NCBI RefSeq assembly: GCF_051106095.1 | Contig: NC_135783.1 | Location: 311,803,322-311,867,321 of the forward strand | Origin: Pogona vitticeps | Lineage: Eukaryota > Chordata > Lepidosauria > Squamata > Agamidae | Reading direction: 5' to 3' | Length of the DNA stretch: 64,000 nt | The notes under the pieces: model-generated | Told to the model about the DNA's origin: nothing | Seen by the model: only the letters and a program-made list of their open reading frames with translations | Database searches by the model: none | Position numbers and translations under genes: made by a program | Shown here: in pieces, positions 21,101 to 29,210 of the stretch | Numbering within the stretch: position 1 is the first letter of the stretch | How the letters are laid out: each line of letters starts with the position of its first letter

Positions 21101-22566
21101 GTGAGGAAGCTGAATTACCCTTCTGGGAGGGTAGAGGGGACGTAAAATACAACCCAGAGGAGGTAAAGATCAGTCCTGCACTCACCCAAGACCAGCAGCA
21201 AGAACTAAAAATGCTGCTCATCAAATATCAAAAGGTGTTTTCCAATAAGCCGGGGATAGTGAAGGGAGTGATGCATCGGATCCACACAGGGGATGCACCC
21301 CCGCAAGCAGTATCCCCATACCGAGTGACGGGACCCTATGGGGACAAGGTGCGGAAGGAGCTGGACGAGATGCTTAGGGAGAACATAATCGTCCCCTCTT
21401 CTAGTCCTTGGTCCTCTCCGATAGTCCTAGTGGACAAGCCTGATGGGAGCATTAGGTTTTGTGTAGATTACAGGAAATTAAACCGCGTAACCACTCCTGA
21501 TGCCTACCCAATGCCCAGGCTAGACAACCTGATTGAAACCATAGGGGGTTGTCGGTTCATTTCATCATTGGACCTAGTAAAGGGATATTGGCAATTAAGA
21601 ATTGATCCCAGGGATCAAGAAAAGACCGCCTTTTGCAGCCCTTTTGGTCTCTATGAGTTTAGAGTCCTGAGTTTTGGTCTCAGAAATGCACCAGCCACAT
21701 TCCAAAGGCTGATGGACCAGACCTTAGCAGGGCTCAGTGACTTTACTGTGGCCTACATTGACGACATAGGGATCTTCAGCAATACCTGGGAAGATCACCT
21801 GAAACACCTGGAGTTAGTGCTGCAGAGGTTAAGTGCAGCAGGGCTAACAGTAAAGGCGAGCAAGTGTCAGCTGGGTAGCCCAGAAATAAAATATTTGGGT
21901 CACATGGTAGGGGGAGGAGTGATCAAACCCCTAGAGGCCAAGATAGAAGCAGTTCGTGATTGGCCCCGACCCAACACCAAGAAAAAAGTTAAATCATTTC
22001 TTGGGTTGGTGGGCTACTACAGAAAGTTCATCCCGAGGTTTAGCGAGATAGCGACTCCGCTGACCGATCTGACGTGGAAGAAGACTGATGACCGCATCCC
22101 GTGGACCAGCGACTGTGAGGAGGCGTTCCAGAGGTTGAAGGAGGCGCTCATCAATTATCCAGTGCTGCGTGCTCCAGACTTCGACCGGGAGTTCATCATC
22201 TACACCGATGCGTCTAACAGCGGGGTAGGAGCAGTTCTTTGCCAGGAGGATGAAAATGGTGACCAGCATCCAGTGTCCTACCTGAGTAGGAAACTCCAGA
22301 AAGGTGAGAGACATTTGGCAACCGTGGAGAAGGAGTGCTTGGCCATAGTCTACGCGATTCAGAAGGCCAAACCTTACATCTGGGGAAGACATTTTACTCT
22401 GTGCACTGACCATTCACCACTGCAATGGTTAAAGACAATGAAAACCCACAATAGTAAACTTATGAGGTGGGCTTTAAACCTGCAAGACTATGACTTTGAA
22501 GTGAAGGTGGTCAGAGGGTCAGTGAACTGTGTTGCTGACACCTTGTCAAGAAGACCTGAAGAATGA
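18112..22566 (+). CDS. Gag-Pol polyprotein of Gmr1-like LTR element
   Basis: One frame of 1,484 codons from the first ATG (MPLTRSQMAEMGEV). Order of parts: a charged coiled-coil-like stretch (about residues 55-105), a Gag capsid-like region, and a CCHC zinc knuckle, CYFCQGKGHLISEC, at residues 344-357 (19141-19182). A protease-like segment of uncertain assignment follows. The integrase zinc motif H-x-H..C-x2-C (20032-20154) precedes an integrase core with D711, D771 and E807. D771 and E807 are separated by 35 residues, as in other retroelement integrases. A KWAGPYRV segment follows, then reverse transcriptase with FCVDYRKLN and YIDD at 1215-1218, and RNase H with YTDAS at about 1364-1368. Having gag and pol in one frame with integrase before reverse transcriptase fits the Gmr1 group. 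The products would form virus-like particles, copy the RNA and integrate the DNA. Confidence 0.93.
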   Translation: MPLTRSQMAEMGEVKDPQVDQGSEDEFGSVQDDSTGEQNPELRKILLAQQHELRVREMEERLERERREERERQRQFELELEREKMVFELRKLELMNQNNNNNRDSEGGQLSKTDLKKFPVYHKGDCPEVFFSLVERAFVDFSVRETEKMTIMRSLISGSLAEVYAEMPEELLKDFAEFKKLVFARHGINAEQLRQRFRSLTKKPEQTFTQVGAQLVRLLEKWLSQEGTETFQQLKDLIALEQFYSVLHGELKFQVRERKPKSVTEAAEIADFIYQIRKPLGAEGKSVGKPKETYSKYSQGPGKNQQGGGAHVEGKPSDMKPPRPQILEGKPKPDEKDSKYSRKCYFCQGKGHLISECEKLKQLKGNLPHDLGGTKPKAVFCVQTEQSSLPLREPVAMATHSEPVTSADQAGENGPLVEVKRCLLVRTDSQLFETAGVDVGILDHQYRGLRDTCSQVTLGHPDIIPREYIIPNESLKVAGIEGQVISLPVAEVPVNFQGWRGVWRLAISSTLPAAVLVGNDLAEHVKRVLVITRSQATTGTVQGVTDEPEMEAGGGSAEAVVETLTTDSRFGQEQTADATLQKCFEQVTDAQLTPETPVRFREKKGILYREILRNISKGGDGIRSQLVVPEKYRPMILQRGHSDMFAAHLGVNKTQQRITQNFYWPEIGKQIKEFCKQCDVCQRQGNNRDRTKVKLCPLPVIDTPFKCIGVDIVGPLPKATKRGNQFILTIVDHATRYPEAIPLTNIETNTVADALVGYMSRMGFASEIITDLGTSFTSKLMKRLWQICGIKHKETTAYHPESNGLTEKFNGTLMRMIRAYLAENPNNWDQKLQSLLFAYRSVPQASTGFSPFELLFGRRVKGPLDLIKQNWEQITQDDPQDVVTYIDTLMNDLKRNLELAAENLQAQKVRQKTWYDHKARERHFNPGEEVLWLRPCRENKLQLKWAGPYRVISKMSDLNYLIEQEENQARRVVHVNALKPYYRGEQRVLFAIKAAESEEAELPFWEGRGDVKYNPEEVKISPALTQDQQQELKMLLIKYQKVFSNKPGIVKGVMHRIHTGDAPPQAVSPYRVTGPYGDKVRKELDEMLRENIIVPSSSPWSSPIVLVDKPDGSIRFCVDYRKLNRVTTPDAYPMPRLDNLIETIGGCRFISSLDLVKGYWQLRIDPRDQEKTAFCSPFGLYEFRVLSFGLRNAPATFQRLMDQTLAGLSDFTVAYIDDIGIFSNTWEDHLKHLELVLQRLSAAGLTVKASKCQLGSPEIKYLGHMVGGGVIKPLEAKIEAVRDWPRPNTKKKVKSFLGLVGYYRKFIPRFSEIATPLTDLTWKKTDDRIPWTSDCEEAFQRLKEALINYPVLRAPDFDREFIIYTDASNSGVGAVLCQEDENGDQHPVSYLSRKLQKGERHLATVEKECLAIVYAIQKAKPYIWGRHFTLCTDHSPLQWLKTMKTHNSKLMRWALNLQDYDFEVKVVRGSVNCVADTLSRRPEE

Positions 22567-22826
22567 AGATGGCGAAAGAAACATGGACTATGTATATTTT
22601 GGTGACCAAAAGTTAAATGTACTTGTTTATTAAACATGCTTGGTTTGTATTAATAAAGGTGACTTAATGTATTGTAAATATTAACGTTTAAATGCAAAAA
22701 TGATATGTTTAACCTAGAGAGTAAGTATGGTATTGTATGTTATTGTATAAATGTTTTTGTATGTTTTGGATCCAAGTTGTTTTTTTGAGAAAAGCACGTT
22801 AGCTTTTCCCCTACAAAACAACTTAT

Positions 22827-22838
22827 AAAGAGGGGAGG
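22827..22838 (+). promoter_or_regulatory. Polypurine tract
   Basis: AAAGAGGGGAGG abuts the 3' LTR. In this family such a tract primes plus-strand DNA synthesis. Confidence 0.85.
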
Positions 22839-23358
22839 TGTTACATACAGCACTGATGTTACCTGTCTGTCATGGGTTGGAGGGAAAGTTCCATCCTATG
22901 GGGAGTGGAAGGCGGGACATCAGGAGGAGGGGCTGTACTGTATATATATGTGGAGCGTGTGTGGAGAAGTTTAGGAGTGGGAGAAGCTGGGAGAGAAGCT
23001 GAGAGAAGAAGCTGGTGTGGGAGTCTGTGTGTCAGACGGGGTACAACTGTGTGTCAGTCAGTACCAACCTGATAGGTTCAGGTGTCTGTATGGTTAGCCA
23101 GAACTGATAGGTTCAGGGTCTGTGCTTTATTTAAAGGTGTTCTGTGTGAACCAAACTGGTGTATGTATGATAGAGACTAAGCCACGTTACTGTATCTTAT
23201 TCACTTGATCATTTTATTTTCCCTGTGTGTTATTTAAATAAACCTTATTCCTTTGTTTGTTAAAAATCCATTCCTGGTCTGTGTGACTCCTTACAGGGAA
23301 TGGTTGGTGGCAGCTTAGTGAAACTGTGATATATCCCAGTAGGTCTGGGGTTGTCACA
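22839..23358 (+). repeat. 3' LTR of Gmr1-like retrotransposon
   Basis: This 520-bp LTR has the same ends as the 5' LTR. The polyadenylation signal AATAAA is at 23237-23242. GTATA (23359-23363) follows and repeats the bases before the 5' LTR. Confidence 0.95.
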
Positions 23359-23399
23359 GTATATAGACAAATAACAAGAGGTGGGAGGCACATGTCAGG

Positions 23400-23680
23400 C
23401 CCTCAACTCCAGGCTACCCTGGAGCAGCTTGGATAGGGCAGAAAAAAGGCTTTCTGCAAATGTAAAAATGCCAGGATTACTCATGACCTAGAGGAGATGA
23501 TAGCCCTGGATGGCCAGCCATTCTCTTTGGTGAAGAAGACTGGTTTCCATAGGTTTGTGGCAGAACTGGCATTACCAATTACAACTTTTGGCTGCTGGGT
23601 GTCAGATTTATATTGGAGTGTCAGACTACTGGGTACAGCAGCAGTAGGCCAGGACAGAGGTGGCAGATTTTACAAATGAT
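23400..23680 (+). pseudogene. hAT transposase remnant, central part
   Basis: The plus strand reads ITHDLEEMIALDGQPFSLVKKTGFHRFV, cited here only as the spaced motif I-x8-MIxxDxQPFSxVxxxGF. This is a hallmark of hAT transposases and ZBED-family proteins. It directly follows the Gmr1-like element, and the BED-finger half lies on its other side. The frame is broken, so this is a dead gene. Confidence 0.65.
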
Positions 23681-23689
23681 CTCTGGAGC

Positions 23690-24154
23690 AGCCAGGGTGC
23701 AAAACATGCCTGTCTCTCCCTGACAGTTTTAGAAGAGGTAGCCGTCTTAGCTTGTGCAAGTATATCAGGGAAAAATAAAAGAAAAATAAGGCCTGAGGAC
23801 GCAGACTTTCACATTAAAATATAAAAGTTAGTCTTTAAGGTGCTACAATATTTTTTGTCTTCTTTATTTTTTATTTTTCATTTGTTTTTGCCAGATCTCC
23901 ATGACAGTCTGTTTGGGGATGTCTGGGCAAGGTGGCAGTGGAGCAACTGTCATATTCACCAACTAGCATTACCAGTAAGAGAGTATTCTCTCAGGCAGGG
24001 AACATTGTTAATCCACACTGCTCACTCCTGGAACCTGGATCTGGAGAGAATTTTTTTTTTCCTGAAGGTCAACCTATCATTGCTAGGCTTCCCTGAAGTC
24101 CCCTTTAAGAAAGAGAGAATGGCACACTCTGCTCACATTACAAGGTATACCGTG
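23690..24154. repeat. Probable repeat of unknown family
   Basis: The words 'ggtagccgtcttagctt', 'gtgcaagtatatcagg' and 'agtctttaaggtgctac' resemble a dispersed vertebrate repeat I have seen but cannot name. It may be the 3' region of the same hAT element. No gene is visible. Confidence 0.35.
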
Positions 24155-24162
24155 CTTAAGTC

Positions 24163-24425
24163 TAGAGATGGACATGACCCACCAGTTTGGTGGTTTGTTG
24201 CAGTTCGTTTATTGGCCACAGAGCTGATCCGTAGTTCAGCGCCCCACCCAGTCGAGCAGGTGCCCACTCAGAGTCAGCACACAGCGGAGGTGGGCAGGAA
24301 AGCTGGGGTGCTGGCTCTTAATAGGTGCCTTTTGGAGTGGGTGGGGTGCTGAACAGCGGATCAGCTGTGCAGCCAATAAATGAACTGTGCCAAACTGCCA
24401 AACCGACCATTTGTGCCCATCCATA
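24163..24425. mobile_element. hAT MITE (TAGAGATGG ends), copy 1
   Basis: This 263-bp non-autonomous element starts TAGAGATGGACATG and ends GTGCCCATCCATA, forming imperfect terminal inverted repeats. The flanks CTTAAGTC (24155-24162) and CTCAAGTC (24426-24433) are an 8-bp target duplication with one mismatch, as expected for hAT elements. It has no transposase. A second member lies at 52268-52556. Confidence 0.8.
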
Positions 24426-24433
24426 CTCAAGTC

Positions 24434-26205
24434 TGCTCTTCCTTCTTTCATTCTTCCAACGGCTACTTCAAGACTGTGCTCACTCACTCAACTGGCAGTA
24501 AAAGGATGCCCCAATAGTATCCTCAGGCAGTAGCTTGGCTTGCCCAGGTGTGCCCGCTCCCTGCCCAGCCCAAATCTGAGTGGTTTTCTTCTTTTGCTAC
24601 AGCAGCTAGGGCCAGACATTTGTTCAAATGTCAGTATTTTTTTTTTTTTGAAGTAAAATTCTCTGAGTTGTAGGCATGCCTTAACTGATCCAAGCATGAC
24701 CGGGATCTCCTTTAAACATCCTGTAACATAAAAATATCTTTGCTTTGCCTTGTTTTGACACTTTGGTCCAAATTTAGAATTTATCCCTAGTAGAAATATT
24801 TTGAGTTGCCTTTTTCAGCCACAGCCACACAGGATTCCTGGGTATTTGACCAATATCTGTGACTATAATAACAACTTTTTGGCCAGCACGGAAACTGATT
24901 TGTGGCAGGCGGAAGCCTTGCAAGCTTCTTAAAATCTGGGGCTTTAGAATCTTGTGATTAATAACAGGGTATCAACATTAAATGTAAACATGCAACGTTC
25001 TCGAAATGTTTTAAATAAATGCCAGCACACAGAATTTAGCATTCCTTTGACAAGTATTAATTTCTGATTTTTTTTTCCTCCAGTGTCAGTTGCTGGCAAA
25101 AAACTGACATAGCATTTCACTGTTGCCTACAGCCTGACACATTTCACCTTCCCGAATCACTCACCGAATGTGAAGTTCTCATGTAACAAAGAGCAAGGCA
25201 TTCTTTTCTCTATAATGTCAACCACATTGTTCTTCCTTTCACGAACAGAAGAAGTTCTATCAATTAATTCTAGATTTTTAAACACACACATCAAGATAGT
25301 TTAACAGAAAGGAACAAAAAAGCACCTGCCAGCATATATTAGAAAGAAGAGTGAGGAGGGTGGAAGAGAAAGAGAATGAAAACAAGTTTCCAGTCTTTAT
25401 CTAAAACTTGGTTTTTTACATTCTAAATATGTCTCCTTTTTTAAAAATAAAAACAGGTTCAATCAGATGTGTAAAAGATGTGTTAAGCTTTTCATCCTTT
25501 AGATTGCCCCTGAAAAATCACTGTCACCTCCGTATTAGTATCCTGGCCCTACCATCACCAAATAAGCCAGTCACTTCTGGGAGGTGGCAGCATGGTGATG
25601 GAGAAGAGAAGACTATCCCACATAGTGATACAAAGGTTTGGAAGTTGCCATAGCCCCCATAGTTTGCGTTCACTCAGAAAAGTCCCAAAATGCCAACAGC
25701 TGGGTTACTCTATACGCATAAACAAGGATCAGGTCTTTTATAAAGATAATGGCTCTTCATGGCATATTAAAGCTAAATGGCTTTTTACAACAGTGATAGC
25801 TTGCAACAGTATACCATTACTAAGAAAATTCATTTATCTCCCAGAATCTGTGAGGATAGAAGTAAAATTCAGGGAACAAATAATCTGAAAAGGCTGATTA
25901 GTTATAGCATGGCTCCTGCTCATCAAAAATTTGATCCTGTGAGCCTGGTAAGCCCTACCTCCACTGCACCACTGGCCCTCCATACCCATACTAAGCTGGT
26001 GCCTTCACATGCAGCAGAAGATGTTGTCTCATTGTCATGCTGAAATACAGTCAACTGCCAGTCCAGTTAACTTTTACATGTGTAATGAGGATGTGTCATC
26101 TTGTTCTTTGCCTCAAGCAGCTAAATGTCTTCTGCTGGCTCCATTACACAAACACAGGGATTGAAACCCTTTGTTTGTCTCATAACTCTGCCTTCAACTG
26201 GAGCC
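24434..26205. other. Unassigned, mostly repeat-free DNA
   Basis: No gene was recognised. The interval around 24750-25300 has no visible repeat. Short frames near 25408-26043 overlap each other in different phases and look fortuitous. Confidence 0.4.
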
Positions 26206-26207
26206 AA

Positions 26208-26224
26208 AAGAAAGAAAGAAAGAA

Positions 26225-26312
<88 letters not shown>

Positions 26313-26325
26313 AAAAAGAAAGAAA
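26208..26325. repeat. (GAAA)n microsatellite
   Basis: About 118 bp of nearly pure GAAA, with all purines on the plus strand. Open Lys/Glu/Arg frames across it are artefacts. Confidence 0.97.
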
Positions 26326-26794
26326 ATGAATTTATGAATAATTTAACGAATGAATGAATTTATTTACAATCAAAGACTCAACAAATTAAATAATACAAAA
26401 TAAAACAGATAAACAATAGACAATATAAAACTTTCAACATACTATACATTGCATCAAGCAATAACTTTCAAAGGGTATAGTATTTATGTGGGACTTCATA
26501 TTGAAAATATTCTACTGGGGGGAAATCACTAGATGATCAAGGAACTGCAGCAAGTTCCTTCAAAATTTGGCCACTTTATTAGTGATACGGTTGACCTTGT
26601 TGGAAAGTGACAGAGAGATGTAAAATTATTTTGTTCTTCTTGGTAAATTTTGGATAATAGGTAAAAAACAATGTTTATAAAGGTCCTGGTGGAAAGAACA
26701 GTAGAAAGGAATATGTCCTATGTCCACTTCCACATTGTTGCATTTTGATGTGGTACTCCCTGGTATATCCAGAAGACAAGATATTAAATTGAGG
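26326..26794. other. AT-rich DNA, possible decayed LINE tail
   Basis: A GAAT-type run followed by 'tttatttacaatcaaagac' suggests the reverse complement of a LINE tail, but I could not assign the family. No gene is visible. Confidence 0.3.
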
Positions 26795-26955
26795 AACTGT
26801 GAATGCTGTAGACATAGTATATCATGACTTCAGCAAAATTTTTGACAAAGTGCCCCATGATAATCTGATTAGCAAGCTAACTAGGTGCAAGCTGCACAGA
26901 ACAACTGTCACATAGATGCACAGTGAGCTACACAATCATACTCAGGGGGTAGCAC

Positions 26956-26965
26956 TTAATGGCTC
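26956..26965. repeat. 10-bp target-site duplication, left copy
   Basis: TTAATGGCTC is repeated at 27161-27170, on either side of the palindromic retroposon. Confidence 0.85.
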
Positions 26966-27160
26966 GATGTATTCGTGAAGGCTTTCATGGCCAGGATCTA
27001 ATGGTTGTTGTGGGTTGTTCTTCCTAATGTTTCACCAGTCTCTGTGGCTTACTGTGCTACTCCTGTCCTCTGAAGATACTGGCCACAGAGACTGGCAAAA
27101 TGTTAGGAAGAACAACCTTCAGAACATGGCCAAAGAGCCTGAAAAACCCACAGCAAGCAA
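26966..27160. mobile_element. Short palindromic retroposon, copy 2
   Basis: This is the same element as 11741-11926. The head is 'gtgaaggctttcatggcc', the left arm TGGTTGTTGTGGG..CTTCCTAATG, and the right arm ATGTTAGGAAG..CCCACAGCAAG. The left arm is shorter here, lacking about 30 bp of its centre, while the spacer keeps 'agtctctgtggc' on both strands. It lies inside a CR1 copy and is flanked by a 10-bp duplication. Confidence 0.85.
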
Positions 27161-28002
27161 TTAATGGCTCAGTCCTGGGCCTTGTGCTCTTCAACATTTT
27201 TATTAATAGCCTGGATCTGAGGATACAGGGAACACTAATCAAATTTGCACATGACACAACATTGGTTGGAAAAACTAATACAAAATTTAAAATGATCTGG
27301 ACAGGCTTGAGCACTGGGCTGAAAAAAAAAACAGAATGAAATTCAACACTAGTACTGCACCTAGGGGGGGAAATAAACACACAGTTACAAGATGAGGGAT
27401 ACCTGGCAAGAAAGATCTTGGAACTGTCACAGATAATAAGCTAATTATAAGCCAACAAGGATGTGGTTACAACAACGGCAAATACTGTTTTAGGCTGCAT
27501 TAACAGAAGTATAGTCTCCAAATTCTGTAAGGTACTGGGTCCCCTCAATTTGGCACTGATTAGTGCCTAATCTTGAGTTCTGTGTACAGTTCTGGACACC
27601 ACACTTCAAAAAGGATCCTGACAAATTGGAACAAGTTTAAAGGAGGGCAACAAATATGATGTGGAGGCCGGAAACCAAACTCTATGAAGAAAGACTGAAA
27701 AAACTGGGCATATTTAGCCTTAAGAAAAGAAAACTGAAGGCAAAAATGATAGCACTTTTCAGATACTTTAAAGGCAGTCACACAGAGGAGAGGCAGGAAA
27801 GCTGACAGAAGCAGAGCATTGTCCGGTTCAGGACTCCTCATTCCTATAGAATGAGGCTAGAGAGGGTAGAGAATCACAAAGTGATTACAGGTTAAGTATT
27901 AGGGCTAGGACCATGATGGGATGTGATAGTTGGTCCACCGGAATGAGAAGCTGTGGAAAAAAAGAAAGAAACAAGAAGCCCTTCTTGGGGGACCCTATCT
28001 CT

Positions 28003-28870
28003 TAGGCATCCTTCAGTCCTGAGAGACTATGGTAACGTGCTCTGTATTGAGGGCTTGGAACAGCATCTAGCGTGGCTGAAAAGGCCAAATCGAGAGTGAC
28101 AATCCCTTCCACACTGAAGACAAATACAATCTGTCTCCTGTCCAGCTCCCTGATTTTGCTGGTTTCGAGACTGCCTCTTTGCCTCGGCCTGCTGGACAAG
28201 GGTCTCTTCAAATTGGGAGAGGCTGTGATGCAATGCCTGCCTCCAGGCTGAACGCTCAGATGTCAGGGTTTCCCATCTATTGAGGTCCATTCCTAAGGCC
28301 TTCAGATCCTACTTGCAGATATCCTTGTATCGCAGCTGTGGTCTCCCTCTGGGGTGATTTCCCTGCACTAATTCTCCACACAGGAGATTGTTTGGAATCC
28401 AACAATTAGCCATTCTCACAACATGCCCAAGCCAACGTAGACATTGCTATTTCAGTAATGCGTACATGCTGAAAATTCCAGCTCAATCTAGGACTACTCC
28501 TAACTTTGTCCTGCCAGGTGATACCAAAAATGCATCGGAGACAACGCATATGGAACATGTTCAGTTTCCTCTCCTGCTATGCACAAAGGGACCAGGACTC
28601 ACTGCAGTACAGGAGTGTGTTCGGAACACTCTATAGACATGGATCTTGATATATGCTGTCAACTTCTTATTCAGCCATACTCCCTTTGTGAGTCTTGAGA
28701 ACATGGTAGCTGCTTTGCCAGTGCATTTATCCAGCTTGACATCTAGGGAGAAAGTGTCAGAGATTGTTGAACCAAGGTACATAAAGTCATGAACAACCTC
28801 CAATTCTTGTGTGGAGATGATAATAGAACAAAAATAGTCTATATCTTTATAGACCACTAAAAAAAATCAT
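28003..28870 (-). mobile_element. LINE ORF2 C-terminal region, clade not assigned
   Basis: The minus strand encodes ELEVVHDFMYLGSTIS followed by KCTGKAATMFSRLTKGVW, and nearer the left end ALGMDLNRWETLTSERSAWRQ. The last recognisable part carries a zinc-finger-like CLQCGRDCHSRFGLFSHARCC motif. This arrangement is known from the ORF2 end of several non-LTR retrotransposons. The frame is broken in the middle. The start of the reverse transcriptase and the endonuclease are absent. I do not know the clade. Confidence 0.75.
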
Positions 28871-28899
28871 CACACAAAAAATAAAAGATCATTTATTGT

Positions 28900-29093
28900 G
28901 GGATCTGAAGGATCTGAAGGCCTTAGGAATGGACCTCAACAGATGGGAAACCTTGATATGTGAGCATTCAGCCTGGAGGTAAGAGGTGCATCACAGCCTC
29001 TCCCAATCTGAAGAGACCCTTGTCCAGCAGGCCAAGGCAAAGAGGCAGTCCTGAAACCAACAAAATCAGGGAGCTGGACAGGGGACAGACTGT
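28900..29093 (+). mobile_element. Second copy of the same LINE 3' region, opposite strand
   Basis: The plus strand repeats the DNA for the ALGMDLNRWETL region through the Gln-rich stretch, ending near 'gagctggacaggggacag'. It therefore forms an inverted pair with the left part of 28003-28870. Both copies contain the C-terminal end, so this is not a single twin-primed insertion. Two insertions or an inverted duplication are the options. Confidence 0.75.
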
Positions 29094-29094
29094 A

Positions 29095-29210
29095 CAGTGG
29101 TGCCTCGCTTAACCTCATGTAAATCAATCAAATCCCCCACAGGTGGAGATAATGAGGGTTATCTCCACCTGTGGGGGAGGTGGAAGACTGTCCACTCACC
29201 ATTTGCTGCT
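29095..29210 (+). mobile_element. Partial CAGTGGTGCC-type MITE with perfect hairpin
   Basis: It starts TA-CAGTGGTGCCTCGCTTAAC, the same terminal motif as the complete MITE at 48632-49067. The other end is not found. Within it, 29134-29152 and 29159-29177 are perfect 19-bp inverted repeats around a 6-base loop (arm CCCCCACAGGTGGAGATAA). Confidence 0.55.

Larger units (their letters stand above)
17157..23358 (+). mobile_element. Gmr1-like Ty3/gypsy LTR retrotransposon, looks whole
   Basis: A 6.2-kb element bracketed by LTRs and a 5-bp GTATA duplication. A single long gag-pol frame lies between the LTRs, with integrase encoded upstream of reverse transcriptase. Most Ty3/gypsy elements place integrase last. 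The order seen here is that of the Gmr1 group, first known from Atlantic cod and later from other deuterostomes. The element looks whole, and the near-identical LTRs indicate a recent insertion, probably within the last few million years. It lies inside an older hAT remnant. A solo LTR of a related family is at 33963-34399. Confidence 0.93.
26795..27960 (+). mobile_element. CR1 LINE, 3' part, interrupted by a retroposon
   Basis: The plus strand encodes decayed CR1 reverse transcriptase: a HDFSK.FDKVPH-like motif A near 26825, then GSVLGLVLFNIFINSLDLRIQGTLIKFAHDTTLVG near 27170-27270 (motifs B and C). After that come the C-terminal 'tacagttctggacacc' region and the YEERL..LGIFSL-like end near 27690. 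Stops and frameshifts are scattered through it. The copy is 5' truncated and split at 26966-27160 by the palindromic retroposon. Confidence 0.85.

Noticed and set aside
22872-23072. Open frame of 66 codons, also present near 17250
   Set aside because: It lies within the LTR, which is regulatory and non-coding.
28900-29093. Single twin-primed LINE insertion with 28003-28870
   Set aside because: The two pieces share the same C-terminal region, whereas twin priming gives non-overlapping pieces.
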